Source: Flexilinea flocculi (GTDB taxonomy: Bacteria; Chloroflexota; Anaerolineae; Anaerolineales; Anaerolineaceae). Taken from it: a stretch of 64,000 bases of DNA. Location: positions 1,726,974 through 1,790,973 of the forward strand of contig NZ_DF968181.1 in NCBI RefSeq assembly GCF_001192795.1, read 5' to 3'. The notes under the pieces were generated by a model. The model had not been told where the DNA came from. It worked only from the letters and a program-made list of their open reading frames with translations, and ran no database searches. This document shows positions 19,672 through 29,738 of this stretch, piece by piece; position 1 is the first letter of the stretch, and every line of letters begins with the position of its first letter. A program made the translations under genes and the position numbers.

Positions 19672-19747
19672 AAGTAATTCGAAATTTGGAAAAAGTTTTG
19701 AATAATAGGGAGAATATTTCAAATTTTCCTCATATTTCCAATTGCGG
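19672..19747. repeat. Dispersed inverted-end element (short form)
   Basis: Left end AAGTAATTCGAAATTTGG; right end CATATTTCCAATTGCGG. About 76 bp with inner TTTTGAATAATAGGG. It ends 13 bp before the ATPase start. Confidence 0.6.
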
Positions 19748-19760
19748 ATAAAAGGGTGAA

Positions 19761-21287
19761 ATGATGACAGATGTGATTACAATGGATCATATCGTTAAGG
19801 TTTTCCCGCCGAATGTTGTTGCATTGGATGATGTCAGTGTAACGTTTCGGGAAGGAGAAATTCATGCTGTTGTTGGTGAAAACGGTGCCGGGAAAACAAC
19901 ATTAATGAAAATCCTTTATGGGATGCAGGAAGCAAATTCCGGCAATATTTTTTTTAAAGGGAATCAGGTTCGGTTTAATAAACCAGGCGAAGCGATTTCC
20001 AGCGGAATCGGTATGGTTCATCAGGAAATCCTCCTGATTCCTGAATACACAATTTGGGAAAATGTAATACTGGGAGTTGAACCGACGGGGTATTTCGGGA
20101 AAATTGACCGCCAGAAATCCAGACAAAAAGTAAAACAGCAAATCGATGAATTCCAATTCCATTTAGATCCGGATGCCCGGGTAGAAGATATTTCTGTTGC
20201 TGCTCGGCAGAAAGTTGAAATATTAAAACTGCTGTATCGAAATGTGTCATTTCTGATTCTCGATGAACCGACTTCTGTTCTCACTCCACAGGAGATACCC
20301 CAGCTTTTTGATGAATTGCGAAGAATGCGTGACAATGGACGGACAATTGTGTATATATCCCATCATCTTGAAGAAGTCCTGGAATTAAGTGACAGAATCA
20401 CCGTTCTGCGCAAAGGTTCCAAAATTGACACAATTGAATCGTCTGGTGCGACAAAAAGATCCCTTTCGCAAATGATGGTAGGCAGAGAAGTCATTTTTGA
20501 ATCCATTCGCAAACAACAGAAAACAGGAGATGTCGTTTTTGATATGAGTGGCGTTGATTATTCATTCCCGAAAAATCGACCGCTTCTGCAAAGCATTCAA
20601 ATGCAAATCAGAGCAGGAGAAATTGTCGGTATCGCAGGTGTCGAAGGAAATGGCCAGCTTGAATTAGTCAATATCATTATGGGATTGATAAAGCCAGATC
20701 ACGGAAAAATTGAAATTCAGGGAGACGATTTTACTCACGCTTCCATTCTTGAACGAAGGAAAAAAATCTCATTTGTTTCTCAAGATCGCGCCAATATGGG
20801 TTCCTGTCTTAATGCCTCGATTTCTGAAAATATTCTGATGACGCATCACCGGTTAAACAGTCGTTTTTCAAAATGGAATGGTATTGTTTTAGAAAAAGCT
20901 CAAATTAATAAATTCAGTGAAGAAGTCAGGAATTCGTTTGATATTCAGATGGACAGCACGGATGCAGAAATGCGATCACTTTCAGGAGGAAACCAGCAAA
21001 AAACAATTTTAGGACGTGAATTGTCATTGGATACGCCATTTCTTCTCCTCGATCAACCAACTCGTGGATTAGACGTAGGTTCCATTGAATATGTCCATGA
21101 GCACATCCTTCAAATGAAAGATGAAGGTCATGCAATCCTCTTGCTTTCAGCAGACCTGGAAGAACTCTTTCGACTCTCCGATCGAATTCTGGTCCTTCAT
21201 CGCGGTCAGATTGTTGCCAATTTGGAGACAGAGCACACTTCGATCGAAGAAGTTGGAATCTTAATGCTGGAAGGAGGCGCTCAATGA
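19761..21287 (+). CDS. Nucleoside ABC transporter ATP-binding protein (two ATPase domains)
   Basis: 508 aa, two fused ABC domains as in NupA/YufO. Domain 1 has Walker A GENGAGKTT (about 36-44) and Walker B FLILDEPTSVL; domain 2 has the degenerate GVEGNGQLE loop and a canonical signature LSGGNQQKTILGRE with LLLDQPTRGLD. The Q in place of E in the domain 2 Walker B region is normal for this family. It energises purine-nucleoside uptake together with the BMP protein and the two permeases downstream. Its stop overlaps the next gene's start (ATGA). Confidence 0.9.
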   Translation: MMTDVITMDHIVKVFPPNVVALDDVSVTFREGEIHAVVGENGAGKTTLMKILYGMQEANSGNIFFKGNQVRFNKPGEAISSGIGMVHQEILLIPEYTIWENVILGVEPTGYFGKIDRQKSRQKVKQQIDEFQFHLDPDARVEDISVAARQKVEILKLLYRNVSFLILDEPTSVLTPQEIPQLFDELRRMRDNGRTIVYISHHLEEVLELSDRITVLRKGSKIDTIESSGATKRSLSQMMVGREVIFESIRKQQKTGDVVFDMSGVDYSFPKNRPLLQSIQMQIRAGEIVGIAGVEGNGQLELVNIIMGLIKPDHGKIEIQGDDFTHASILERRKKISFVSQDRANMGSCLNASISENILMTHHRLNSRFSKWNGIVLEKAQINKFSEEVRNSFDIQMDSTDAEMRSLSGGNQQKTILGRELSLDTPFLLLDQPTRGLDVGSIEYVHEHILQMKDEGHAILLLSADLEELFRLSDRILVLHRGQIVANLETEHTSIEEVGILMLEGGAQ

Positions 21288-22372
21288 AACGGAATCTCTT
21301 TGTAAATCTGGCAGGAGTATTAATTGCAATGCTGCTGGGCGCCATTGTTATGCTCATTCAGGGTTATAACCCGGCAGAAACCTATGGCGCGTTATTCGGT
21401 TATTCATTAGCAAACTTCTATTCGTTTTCTACGACCTTACGCAACGCAGTCCCATTGATTCTTACCGGCCTTTCAGCATCCGTTGCATTTGCATCAGGTC
21501 CAGTCAATCTTGGTCAACCAGGACAATTCCTGATAGGTGCAATATTTTGCGTAATCGGGGGATTATATGTCGATTTGCCACCGTTTTTAATGATCCCTTT
21601 CCTTTTGCTGCTTTCCATGCTCGGAGGTGCTTTTTGGTCAGGAATTGCAGCTCTCTTAAAGAAGTTCTTTCGGATGGATGAGTTCATTACAACGCTGATG
21701 TTGAATATGATTGCAGATTACCTCACGTATTGGGCAATTACTTATCCATTATTCGAACCCCGCGCAAATCATCCTCAAACACCATTGATCACAAAAAATG
21801 GTTTCATGCCGAAATGGGGAAATTTTAACACCAATGTCATTGTGATGCTGCTTGTTTTCTTTGTGATCTGGTTCATTTTTAACCGTACGATTGCAGGATA
21901 TGAATGGAGAATCTCTGGCAAAAACAGTCTTTTTGCTCGTATCGGTGGTGTAAAAATTGAAAAAAATTATCTCTCAGTCATGCTTCTGACAGGGGCTTTG
22001 GCAGGTTTGGCAGGCGGTCTGGTTATTATGTCGGGACCGCACCGTTTTATTAAAGGTTTAGGCGCGAATTATGCTTGGGATGGCATTATGATCGCTATGG
22101 TGGCAAATAATGGAATTACTGCAACATTATTGTATGGTCTGTTCTTTTCAATTTTGCAGACAGGATCATTGGGAATGGAGCTGATTACGGCTGTTCCTAG
22201 TGAACTGATTACTGTTCTTCAAGCAGTTATTGTCCTTGTAGTTGTTGCAGGAAGAGGATATTTTGAATTAATGATCGCGAAAATTGCAACCAGGCGCAAG
22301 CTCAAAGATCGTGATATTCATCCACAGTTTATCGATCAAAACGCGATCAACAGAGAGGATACAAAGCTATGA
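21284..22372 (+). CDS. Nucleoside ABC transporter permease 1
   Basis: 362 aa, BPD_transp_2 family (NupP/YufP-like). It has about ten hydrophobic segments and the conserved [14 protein letters not shown] and [19 protein letters not shown] motifs. It overlaps the ATPase gene upstream and the second permease downstream by 4 bp each, so all are co-translated. It forms one half of the channel for nucleoside import. Confidence 0.88.
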   Translation: MKRNLFVNLAGVLIAMLLGAIVMLIQGYNPAETYGALFGYSLANFYSFSTTLRNAVPLILTGLSASVAFASGPVNLGQPGQFLIGAIFCVIGGLYVDLPPFLMIPFLLLLSMLGGAFWSGIAALLKKFFRMDEFITTLMLNMIADYLTYWAITYPLFEPRANHPQTPLITKNGFMPKWGNFNTNVIVMLLVFFVIWFIFNRTIAGYEWRISGKNSLFARIGGVKIEKNYLSVMLLTGALAGLAGGLVIMSGPHRFIKGLGANYAWDGIMIAMVANNGITATLLYGLFFSILQTGSLGMELITAVPSELITVLQAVIVLVVVAGRGYFELMIAKIATRRKLKDRDIHPQFIDQNAINREDTKL

Positions 22373-23265
22373 ATATCATGATTGGATTAATTAATGGGAT
22401 GATCGCTGCAGCCACACCCATTCTGCTGGCAGCACTTGGTGGTACGCTAACGTATTATGCAGGTATTTTCAATATTGCTATGGAAGGAATGATGTTAAGT
22501 GGCGCTTTTTTTGCTGTTCTTGGATCATATTTTTTTCATAGCTGGATTGTCGGAATCCTCTTTGGCGTTCTTGGTGCGATTCTGATCGCCCTGATTTTCA
22601 TTTTTTTCTCAATTTTTCTAAAAGTAGATGAATTTGTGACCGGTGTCGGATTAAATCTTTTTGCGGTGGGATTAACAACTTATCTACTGCGACAGATATT
22701 TAATGTCAAAGGAGCTTTTACTGATCCGGGAATCGTTCCAATTCCCAAAATTCAAATTCCAATGATCCAAAATATTCCGGTTTTAGGGAAAATTCTTAGT
22801 GGACAGAACCTAATTGTATATATCGCGTTGATTGCTGTAATCTTCATCACCTGGCTTGTGTTTAAAACACGTTTCGGCTTACGCCTGCGGGCAGCCGGGT
22901 ACAACAGCACATGTCTGGATACAAGCGGAGTATCATCCAATTTAATCCGTTTTCATTCCTTAATGCTATGTGGAATACTATGTGGATTTGCGGGTTCTTT
23001 CCTCTCCCTTGGGTATGTAACGCTCTTTACTGAGAATATGTCTGCTGGTCGTGGCTGGATCTCCCTCGCTGCAGTCATACTTGTCTCTGGAAATCCTCTT
23101 GGCATTGCACTCGTCTCACTCTTGTTTGGGTTTGCTGATGGATTAGGATTATTTCTCCAGCAATCACTTCCTTCACAATTCACATCAATGGTACCTTATG
23201 TTGCGACATTGATCGCGTTATTTATTTATTCGATTCGCAAAAAAAAGAAAGAGGCATTGATATGA
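22369..23265 (+). CDS. Nucleoside ABC transporter permease 2
   Basis: 298 aa, BPD_transp_2 family (NupQ/YufQ-like). Motifs include [20 protein letters not shown] and [19 protein letters not shown], with about eight membrane segments. It starts inside the stop of permease 1 and ends inside the start of the ADP-ribosylglycohydrolase-like gene, so translation is coupled through the whole operon. Confidence 0.88.
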   Translation: MNIMIGLINGMIAAATPILLAALGGTLTYYAGIFNIAMEGMMLSGAFFAVLGSYFFHSWIVGILFGVLGAILIALIFIFFSIFLKVDEFVTGVGLNLFAVGLTTYLLRQIFNVKGAFTDPGIVPIPKIQIPMIQNIPVLGKILSGQNLIVYIALIAVIFITWLVFKTRFGLRLRAAGYNSTCLDTSGVSSNLIRFHSLMLCGILCGFAGSFLSLGYVTLFTENMSAGRGWISLAAVILVSGNPLGIALVSLLFGFADGLGLFLQQSLPSQFTSMVPYVATLIALFIYSIRKKKKEALI

Positions 23266-24659
23266 TGAAAAAAGCCTGGCAATTGGAAAGAGAATTACGA
23301 GATTCAGCAATTCCGATCGATAGAAGAAAGCATGCATCCCATTGGTACGAATCCGATTTTTCTGCGCCATCCGGAGATGATCTCATCCGTTTGTTTTGGA
23401 ATTCGAGTGTTCCGGGTTCACTTGCTCCAGAAATTCCATATCAGGAGATGGTGCAAGCCTGGTCCAATCAGGGGTATGATGTTTCAGAAGCAGAAAAACT
23501 GATCCCAATCGGAATTGCTCTTCGTGCCTCTGATCAAATGGAAGCATTAAGAGTATTAACAGTAAAACTACTCAACCATTTGAGAACTGCGTCGAAAATC
23601 CCGAACCATCCATATAATGGCTATGCGCAATATTCATCCTGGGATGAAATTGTTCATGCACTTCCTTCTGCATCACAGAGCTTTCCTCCTGTACTCTGGT
23701 TAGATTCGTTTAACGAAAAAATTTATTGGGGCTGGTTAGGACAGCTGGCTGGCGGATCCTTTGGAACAGCGATTGAAGGGTACACAGGTACACAAATTGC
23801 AAAAGTATATGGCGAAGTCCGATCTTATATCACACCTCCTGAAACAAAGAACGATGATGTCCTCTACGAACTCGTTTTTCTCGACGTTTTTGAAAGGATG
23901 GGCAGCAATATCACCTCAGAGGAAATCGGGGTGGAATGGATCCGGCAGATTCCTTTCGGGTGGTCTGCGGAATGGGTCGCATTACGCAATTTGAGTATGG
24001 GAATTTTCCCACCTGAATCAGGGAAGTTTCTCAATTTCTATTCTGATTGGATCGGGGCACAAATGAGAGGTATGATTTGCGGCATGCTCGCACCAGCCAA
24101 TCCACTGGAAGCCATCCGGCTTTCATACATCGATGGCGTAGTCTCGCATGCCTCCAATGGTGTTTGTGGGGAAATGTTTGCAGGCGCACTCACTGCGCTT
24201 GCATTCACTGCCTGTGATTCGCGGAAACTCATTCAAGATGCCTTGAATTTTATTCCTTCAGGATCGGAATATGCTGAAAAAGCAGCTTTCGTTATCAAAA
24301 CACTGTCTGAAAATAAAAATCCTGATAAAGCCTGGTCCTTATTAGAAAAACATTTTGAGCGCTATAACTGGATCCATTCCTACCCAAACATGGCAGCTGA
24401 CTTATTTTCTTTATGGTATTGCAACGATGACTTTACAGAAGCTATGGCACTCCTCGCAAAAGCGGGAAATGATGTCGATTGCAATGCCGGTTTGGTTGGG
24501 AATATTCTTGGAGTGATGAAAGGTGTTCCGCCTGTCTGGGCAGATCCTATTGGGGACCTGCTTGAGACCTATATCAAAGGGAAAGAAAGACTTTCGATAA
24601 AAGAACTTGCTGCCCGAACTGCACGTCTTGCAAAAAGCTATCAAATTATTCAACAGTAA
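23262..24659 (+). CDS. ADP-ribosylglycohydrolase-family protein
   Basis: 465 aa, longer than simple ARH hydrolases (about 300 aa) because of a roughly 140-residue N-terminal extension. The ARH-like core starts near [21 protein letters not shown] split as [18 protein letters not shown] (about 155). The two metal-site regions are [12 protein letters not shown] (about 205) and [17 protein letters not shown] (about 405), the latter replacing the usual GDTDTNAA. ARH enzymes cleave N- or O-glycosidic bonds to ribose with Mg2+. Its 4-bp overlap with a nucleoside permease gene suggests it hydrolyses the imported riboside rather than ADP-ribosylated protein; that is inference. No ribokinase or nucleosidase is nearby. 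Confidence 0.75.
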   Translation: MMKKAWQLERELRDSAIPIDRRKHASHWYESDFSAPSGDDLIRLFWNSSVPGSLAPEIPYQEMVQAWSNQGYDVSEAEKLIPIGIALRASDQMEALRVLTVKLLNHLRTASKIPNHPYNGYAQYSSWDEIVHALPSASQSFPPVLWLDSFNEKIYWGWLGQLAGGSFGTAIEGYTGTQIAKVYGEVRSYITPPETKNDDVLYELVFLDVFERMGSNITSEEIGVEWIRQIPFGWSAEWVALRNLSMGIFPPESGKFLNFYSDWIGAQMRGMICGMLAPANPLEAIRLSYIDGVVSHASNGVCGEMFAGALTALAFTACDSRKLIQDALNFIPSGSEYAEKAAFVIKTLSENKNPDKAWSLLEKHFERYNWIHSYPNMAADLFSLWYCNDDFTEAMALLAKAGNDVDCNAGLVGNILGVMKGVPPVWADPIGDLLETYIKGKERLSIKELAARTARLAKSYQIIQQ

Positions 24660-24738
24660 ATTTTTTTCATTGTTTTCATGAATTGAAATCATTGTCAATC
24701 GCGAATAGATTCTCGGTTTTGAAAGCTGCACGCAGCAA

Positions 24739-24977
24739 CAACTCGAAATATGGGGTGACTTTTCGAATTACGGATTAAGCAGGCACTGTTAAGTACTTTT
24801 CACAAAATAACGGTCACTTTAGCGAAATTTCGAATCGTTTTTGCAATATAATTGGCATCGATTTAAAATATGGAAAAGATCATTTGTTTTTATAAGGTTT
24901 TTACGCACTTCGCAAAAACCTTATAAAAACTCTTTTTCGCTCTTTTCTCAAAAGATTTTTTCAAATTTTGAATTGCG
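24739..24977. repeat. Dispersed inverted-end element, long form with hairpin
   Basis: Left end CAACTCGAAATATGG followed by GGTGACTTTTCGAATTACGG; right end TTTTGAATTGCG. A 19-bp stem with one mismatch (24887-24905 with 24911-24929) sits in the right half. It occupies most of the 368-bp gap before fmdB; nothing gene-like is visible in the rest. Confidence 0.55.
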
Positions 24978-25027
24978 ATTTATTATATGAGAATTATTCC
25001 CAAAATAAACAAATTGGAGGCTGATCG

Positions 25028-25252
25028 ATGCCAATTTATGAATATATTTGTGAAGAATGTTTAAAAAAGTTTGAATTAGTACGATCAATTAGTCAGGCTG
25101 ACGATGCAGCTGTCTGTGCTTCGTGCAGAAGCGCAAAAACACATCGTATCGTATCAAAATGTTTCAGTAAAGGCGATCATCTATCCGGAAACAATTCTGC
25201 TGGAAGTTGTCAGAGCTGCTCCGGTGGCAGTTGTTCACATTGCGGACATTAA
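25028..25252 (+). CDS. FmdB-family zinc ribbon protein
   Basis: 74 aa. Starts MPIYEYICEECLKKFELVRS, the standard FmdB/CxxC_CXXC_SSSS opening, with a second CxxC (CASC) at about 31-34 forming a zinc ribbon. The C-terminal tail is Cys/Ser/Gly-rich (GSCQSCSGGSCSHCGH), typical of the family. GGAGG lies 8 nt upstream. It is followed 9 bp later by a short-chain dehydrogenase. The family is suspected to regulate or assist anaerobic enzymes but has no agreed function. Confidence 0.85.
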   Translation: MPIYEYICEECLKKFELVRSISQADDAAVCASCRSAKTHRIVSKCFSKGDHLSGNNSAGSCQSCSGGSCSHCGH

Positions 25253-25260
25253 AGGCATAT

Positions 25261-26109
25261 ATGGGAAAACCAGATCAAATGAAATTATCAAACAAACTGG
25301 TATTAATTTCCGGTGGATCCAGCGGGATCGGACTATCACTTGCAAAAAAGATGGCTGAAAAGGGCGCTTCGCTCTTAATTTGTGCACGGCGAGAAAATCA
25401 ACTTGCGACAGCAAAAGAAGAAATCTCAAAATCTTTTATCGACGATCGACAATTTGTTGAGACAGTTTCAGTTGATATGCGGAGTTTTGAAACAGTAAAA
25501 AACACGCTGTCGCCAGTATTTGACCGCTTTGGCGTTCCTGATATCGTTGTTCATTCCGCTGGTGTTGTCTATCCTGCCGTCTTTGAGAAAATTTCAAATG
25601 AACAATTTCACTGGATGATGGATACGAATTATTTTGGCGCTGTCAATCTGTTTCAGACGGTCGTTCCGAAAATGAAAGAAAGAAAATCCGGTCATATCGT
25701 CGCTATGGGATCCGCAGCTTCATTCATCGGTATCTGGGGGTATTCAGCCTATAGTGGTTCAAAATATGCTATTCGAGGATTGTGCGATGTTCTGCGATCC
25801 GAATTAAAACCTTATCACGTTCAAGTCTCCATCGTTTTTCCTCCCGACACTGACACACCGCAGCTTGCTTATGAGAATCAGTTCAAGCCAAAAATTACTC
25901 GAGAAGTAAGTGGAACCATTAAACCATTGTCGCCTGATTTTGTTGCAACAAAAATTTTACAAGGTATCCAACAAAAAAAATACGTCATCATGCCTGATCG
26001 TGACACAAAATTATTGTACACTGCAAGTAATTTACTTGGAACTGGTATTCATCGCGTTTTGGATTACTTCACATTGAAGGCTTTTAATAAATATGGTCCA
26101 GATGCCTGA
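25261..26109 (+). CDS. SDR reductase resembling 3-ketodihydrosphingosine reductase (KDSR)
   Basis: 282 aa from the ATG at 25261; a longer frame from 25207 starts with TTG inside fmdB. Classical short-chain dehydrogenase: cofactor motif SGGSSGIG (about 17-24), HSAGVVYPA, and catalytic YSAYSGSKYAIRGL (Y-x3-K). Beyond the generic fold, the segment ELKPYHVQVSIVFPPDTDTP followed by AYENQFKP closely matches eukaryotic KDSR (MEVKPYN, YPPDTDTP, AEEN-KP). KDSR reduces 3-ketodihydrosphingosine to sphinganine with NADPH. A serine-palmitoyltransferase-like enzyme is encoded at 51520-52698. Family firm; sphingolipid role probable but unproven. The C-terminus has no obvious transmembrane hairpin. Confidence 0.75.
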   Translation: MGKPDQMKLSNKLVLISGGSSGIGLSLAKKMAEKGASLLICARRENQLATAKEEISKSFIDDRQFVETVSVDMRSFETVKNTLSPVFDRFGVPDIVVHSAGVVYPAVFEKISNEQFHWMMDTNYFGAVNLFQTVVPKMKERKSGHIVAMGSAASFIGIWGYSAYSGSKYAIRGLCDVLRSELKPYHVQVSIVFPPDTDTPQLAYENQFKPKITREVSGTIKPLSPDFVATKILQGIQQKKYVIMPDRDTKLLYTASNLLGTGIHRVLDYFTLKAFNKYGPDA

Positions 26110-26166
26110 GACAAATTTTACGTTCCAGCCAAGGAAAGAAAATCGAAATTGCTGGCATGATCCATC

Positions 26167-26192
26167 ATTTTCTGTTCGATAAAACAGAAAAT
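26167..26192. terminator. AT-rich hairpin downstream of KDSR-like gene
   Basis: ATTTTCTGTT and AACAGAAAAT form a 10-bp stem with loop CGATAA. Only a weak T-run follows. It is a possible terminator between the KDSR-like gene and argF. Confidence 0.45.
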
Positions 26193-26293
26193 TTCATACC
26201 AAAAAGATCAATTTGTATCGATTCGGATTATTTAGAGAATCGTTAAAGTTGATTTGTTTTTTATTGTTCATTCATTTAAAGGAGTCAACGATT

Positions 26294-27223
26294 ATGAAAA
26301 TGAACCATTTCTTATCAATTGCGGATTATTCCGAACCGGAATTGATGCATATTTTAGATGTATCAATTCAATTAAAAAAAGAGTTAAAATCTGGCGGGAA
26401 TAAACCGATTTTACGAGGAAAATCAATGGCATTGGTTTTTCAGAAAGCTTCACTTCGAACACGTGTCAGTTTTGAGATGGGGATGCAACAGCTCGGTGGA
26501 TATGCATTTTATCTTTCACCGGATGAAATTGGTTTAGGAAAACGAGAAGCTGTGAAAGATATAGCACAAGTTCTCGCTGGATATGTAGACGCAATCATGG
26601 CTCGTGTATTCAAACATGAGCATATCGTAGAACTGGCAAAATATGCCGGAATTCCAGTGATCAATGGACTTTCAGATTACAATCATCCCTGTCAGGGTAT
26701 GGCAGATGTCATGACAATTCTGGAAGAATTCGGCACACTCAAGGGAATTAATGTGGCGTTTGTCGGAGACGGGAATAACGTAGCAGTCTCACTCATGCAC
26801 GCATGTACAAAAATGGGAGCGAATTTCTCAATTGCCAATCCTGCAGGTTATGACATGCCGGAAAACGCCATTTCAATGGCGAAAGATTTTTCAACTATCA
26901 GCGGGAGTTCCTTGCATTTCAGTAACGATCCTTATGAAGTTGTAAAAAATGCGCAAGTTATTTATACTGATACATGGGTCAGTATGGGGCAGGAAGCAGA
27001 ATCAGAAACACGGTTAAAAATATTTAAACCCTATCAGGTCAATCAAGAATTACTATCTACGGCTCCGAAAGAGGCGATTGTCATGCATTGTCTGCCTTCC
27101 CATCGCGGCCAGGAAATTACTGATGAAGTTCAAGATGGTCCGCAATCCAGAGTTTTTCCGGAAGCACATAACCGTTTGCATGCCCAGAAAGGTATCATGG
27201 CCTGTCTTCTGGCAGATATGTAA
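26294..27223 (+). CDS. argF: Ornithine carbamoyltransferase
   Basis: 309 aa from the ATG at 26294, which has AAAGGAG 9 nt upstream. Carbamoyl-phosphate loop SLRTRVSFE (about 53-61; SLRTR variant of STRTR), HPCQG (about 133), ornithine-binding SMGQE (about 235) and the HCLPSHRGQE motif with Cys and Arg near the active site. The SMG loop identifies ornithine rather than aspartate as acceptor. It makes citrulline from ornithine and carbamoyl phosphate; direction (arginine synthesis or catabolism) is not shown. The gene stands alone. Its last roughly 65 bp are repeated, in decayed form, at 32683-32745. Confidence 0.92.
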   Translation: MKMNHFLSIADYSEPELMHILDVSIQLKKELKSGGNKPILRGKSMALVFQKASLRTRVSFEMGMQQLGGYAFYLSPDEIGLGKREAVKDIAQVLAGYVDAIMARVFKHEHIVELAKYAGIPVINGLSDYNHPCQGMADVMTILEEFGTLKGINVAFVGDGNNVAVSLMHACTKMGANFSIANPAGYDMPENAISMAKDFSTISGSSLHFSNDPYEVVKNAQVIYTDTWVSMGQEAESETRLKIFKPYQVNQELLSTAPKEAIVMHCLPSHRGQEITDEVQDGPQSRVFPEAHNRLHAQKGIMACLLADM

Positions 27224-27360
27224 TTCAAAGAAATCTAACAAGGCTGATGTTTATTGACACCAATACATTAATCAAAGCCATTGCGATCGCCTTGATCAAT
27301 GCTATTCTTGCGTATGCATAACCAATGAAACGTGCTTTCATTAAAACGATCGTCTAAATG

Positions 27361-27399
27361 ATTTGGGCTTTTGACTTAATAACAATCAAAAGCCCAAAT
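27361..27399. terminator. Bidirectional hairpin between argF and sugar operon
   Basis: ATTTGGGCTTTTGA (27361-27374) pairs perfectly with TCAAAAGCCCAAAT (27386-27399), giving a 14-bp stem between two convergent genes. T-runs are short on both sides. Confidence 0.65.
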
Positions 27400-27411
27400 A
27401 TCACGAATTAA

Positions 27412-28386
27412 TTAACTTCCGCCAAATTTTTTGTACATTTCCTCAGCGTTATCTTTGGTGATTTCTATGGTTTCAAGAACTACGGTCCTCTCAGGTTCGA
27501 CACTCTTTTCAAGGATCTTCACTGCCCAGTCGATTGCTTCAGCGCCACCAGTTGGATAAACATAAGTTACATTTATCCGGCCATCCATCACAGATTTAAT
27601 ACCACCATCCAAGGTGGGCAGACCATCGATTCCGATGACAACCTTATCGCTCAAATCAATTTTGGCATTCTCTGCCGAAATGATTGCTGCTTCAGCCATT
27701 GGATCATTATGCGCATAAACTACATTAAATTCGGGATTTGCTGCAAACATTGATTGTGAAACCGGAATAGCTTTCTCCCGTAACCAATCTGCGTTCTGGC
27801 TTGCAATAATTGCCACATCTGTATTTGATGCAATTCCTTCGCGGAAACCATCTCCGCGTTCCTTTGCCGGTGTTGCACCCTCCAAACCACGAATTTCAAG
27901 CACATTACACGGAGTTATTGCTTTATCTTTACACCATTTCGCAACATACTCTCCTGCTTTTTGTCCGATAAGGACATTATCTGCACCAATCCACATCGTG
28001 TATTTCTCGCCATTTACTTTACGATCCAACACAATCACAGGAATACCTTTGTCATATGCTTTAGCAACTACATCCGTCAATGGAGCTGCCTCGTTTGGCG
28101 AAATGATAAGTAAATCGATGCCTTGTTGCAAGAAATTTTCGACATCAGCAACCTGTTTGGCATTGTTTTGAGCAGCATCTGCAAAAACAACTTCCAATTC
28201 GGGGTATGCCGCTGCTGCAGCTGCGATTTGGTCATTCATCGCCTGTCGCCAGGGTTCACCTTTATTAGCCTGGGACATACCAATTAAGAATTTATCTTCG
28301 TTGGCTGGGGCAGCAATCGCCATAACTGTAGTTGTTAACACAGTCAGAATAACAAATATTACCAATACAAATTTTTTGGTATTCAT
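27412..28386 (-). CDS. Ribose/galactose-type sugar ABC transporter substrate-binding protein
   Basis: 324 aa. Signal peptide (MNTKKFVLVIFVILTVLTTT ending near AIAAP). Peripla_BP_4 fold: IGMSQANKGEPWRQAMNDQI, DLLIISPNEAAPLTDVVAKA, IPVIVLDRKVNGEKY and VVYAHNDPMAEAA followed by VVIGIDGLPTLDGG. The D-R and N-D residues are those that contact the pyranose or furanose in RbsB/YtfQ. AGAGGAG precedes the ATG. It is the last gene of the lacI-ATPase-permease series but sits 306 bp after the permease behind its own promoter and operator. The sugar is unknown; the sequence is nearest to the YtfQ/RbsB group. Confidence 0.88.
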   Translation of the reverse strand: MNTKKFVLVIFVILTVLTTTVMAIAAPANEDKFLIGMSQANKGEPWRQAMNDQIAAAAAAYPELEVVFADAAQNNAKQVADVENFLQQGIDLLIISPNEAAPLTDVVAKAYDKGIPVIVLDRKVNGEKYTMWIGADNVLIGQKAGEYVAKWCKDKAITPCNVLEIRGLEGATPAKERGDGFREGIASNTDVAIIASQNADWLREKAIPVSQSMFAANPEFNVVYAHNDPMAEAAIISAENAKIDLSDKVVIGIDGLPTLDGGIKSVMDGRINVTYVYPTGGAEAIDWAVKILEKSVEPERTVVLETIEITKDNAEEMYKKFGGS

Positions 28387-28558
28387 TGAAATATCTCCTC
28401 TTTATGTTTGTAAGACAATAATCGAACAGCGTATACAATATTAAATTAACAATAGATGGAAACTCTGTAATTTCCTTCAAAAATACGGCCTCCTTTCTTG
28501 GTTCTCATAATAAAAAAAAAGCGAATGACAAACAGAGTTATAGTCGAATAAAGGTGAA

Positions 28559-28570
28559 GAAAACGTTTAC
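28559..28570. promoter_or_regulatory. LacI-type operator overlapping the binding-protein promoter
   Basis: GAAAACGTTTAC is a near-palindrome centred on CG, as in LacI/GalR operators. On the minus strand it covers the -35 position of a promoter whose -10 box is TATAAC, about 17 bp further on. A stronger perfect form of the same site precedes the lacI gene. The remainder of this 306-bp gap holds a long leader with an AAAGGAGG sequence about 100 bp before the gene start and no clear ORF. Confidence 0.6.
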
Positions 28571-28692
28571 ATCATTATTGATTTTTTCCCATGATGAAGG
28601 ATTCATCCTATGCTATAAACGATTTCATTCCATGTATTTTTTTGTTTTATATGAATGATATTTAGATACTTTTTCCGATCAATATCGAATTC

Positions 28693-29727
28693 TTATTCTG
28701 ATTTTTGCTTTTGTGAAATAACAGCCAGGATGATTAAGGCACCTTTAAGAATCATTTGATATTCAGACTGAATATTACGCAATCCTAAGATATTATCCAG
28801 GATGCTCAATATAATTGCTCCCATGACAGAACCTAACACTGTTCCTGATCCACCTGCCATACTGGTACCGCCAATAACAACAGCAGCAATAGCATTTGTC
28901 TCATAACCGTTACCATCGATATGACTTCCCTGGTTCACTAAGGCCGCATGAAGCATTGCAGCTAATGAAGCCAAAAAGCTGCATAATGTAAATACTATAA
29001 TCTTTGTTCGGTCGACTGCAACACCGGAAAGTCTGGCTGCTACTTCATTTCCTCCAACAGCGAGTACATGCCTCCCGAATCCTGTTTTTTTTAAGATGAA
29101 AGATGCAATAATCCCGACACCTGCCAGATAAAATACCTGAACTGGAACCTCCAATCCGAATAGATTAACATGACCCGCGAACATATCCTTATAAGCCTGA
29201 GGAGCCCCGGCGCCGCCAAAAGCTAATGGAATTGCATATCCACCTGACCATAATGAAGCAATACCACGAGCAATTGTCATCATTGCTAAGGTTACAATAA
29301 ATGGCTGAATTTTTATCTTGGTCGTTATGACTCCATTAATGAAACCAATGAATGCTCCCGCAGCAAATATAACGAGTAAAGTAGGTACTACCTCCCAGTC
29401 GCTGCGCATCATTAATGACGCAGAACCGACAGCACTTAACGCCAAAACAGCACCAACAGATAAATCAATTCCAGCCAGCATAATCACCAATGTCATCCCG
29501 ACAGCAATTATTCCATTCTCTGATGCAAAACGAACAATATTTAGCAAATTTTCAGGATTCAGAAATACAATATGTCCATTACGGACAGGTGATAAGATTA
29601 TTGATAGTATAAATATTCCAAATAATCCAAAATAGCTTTGGGAGCGCAAAAAAAGTTTTCCAACGATATCTCCAATTTTTTTTCTTTCAGGAGTAACAAT
29701 GAGAGTGTGTAAATTTTTTTCTTGCAT
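28693..29727 (-). CDS. Sugar ABC transporter permease (RbsC-like)
   Basis: 344 aa, BPD_transp_2 family. A roughly 35-residue cytoplasmic N-terminus is followed by about ten membrane segments. Family motifs present: GMTLVIMLAGIDLSVGAVLA, the permease core FIGFINGVITTKIKIQPFIV and AVVIGGTSMAGGSGTVLGS. It starts 11 bp after the ATPase stop. It forms the channel for the sugar bound by the 27412-28386 protein. Confidence 0.9.
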   Translation of the reverse strand: MQEKNLHTLIVTPERKKIGDIVGKLFLRSQSYFGLFGIFILSIILSPVRNGHIVFLNPENLLNIVRFASENGIIAVGMTLVIMLAGIDLSVGAVLALSAVGSASLMMRSDWEVVPTLLVIFAAGAFIGFINGVITTKIKIQPFIVTLAMMTIARGIASLWSGGYAIPLAFGGAGAPQAYKDMFAGHVNLFGLEVPVQVFYLAGVGIIASFILKKTGFGRHVLAVGGNEVAARLSGVAVDRTKIIVFTLCSFLASLAAMLHAALVNQGSHIDGNGYETNAIAAVVIGGTSMAGGSGTVLGSVMGAIILSILDNILGLRNIQSEYQMILKGALIILAVISQKQKSE

Positions 29728-29738
29728 AGATGGTCATC

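Noticed and set aside
27247-27321. 24-codon hydrophobic ORF (MFIDTNTLIKAIAIALINAI start) after argF
   Set aside because: No ribosome site with good spacing and no promoter visible; too short to separate from chance in the gap between two convergent genes.
28292-28480. 62-codon ORF from a TTG behind a strong AAAGGAGG, overlapping the sugar-binding-protein start
   Set aside because: Needs TTG, reads out of frame into the signal peptide region, and the encoded peptide is not protein-like; the AAAGGAGG may simply be part of the long leader.
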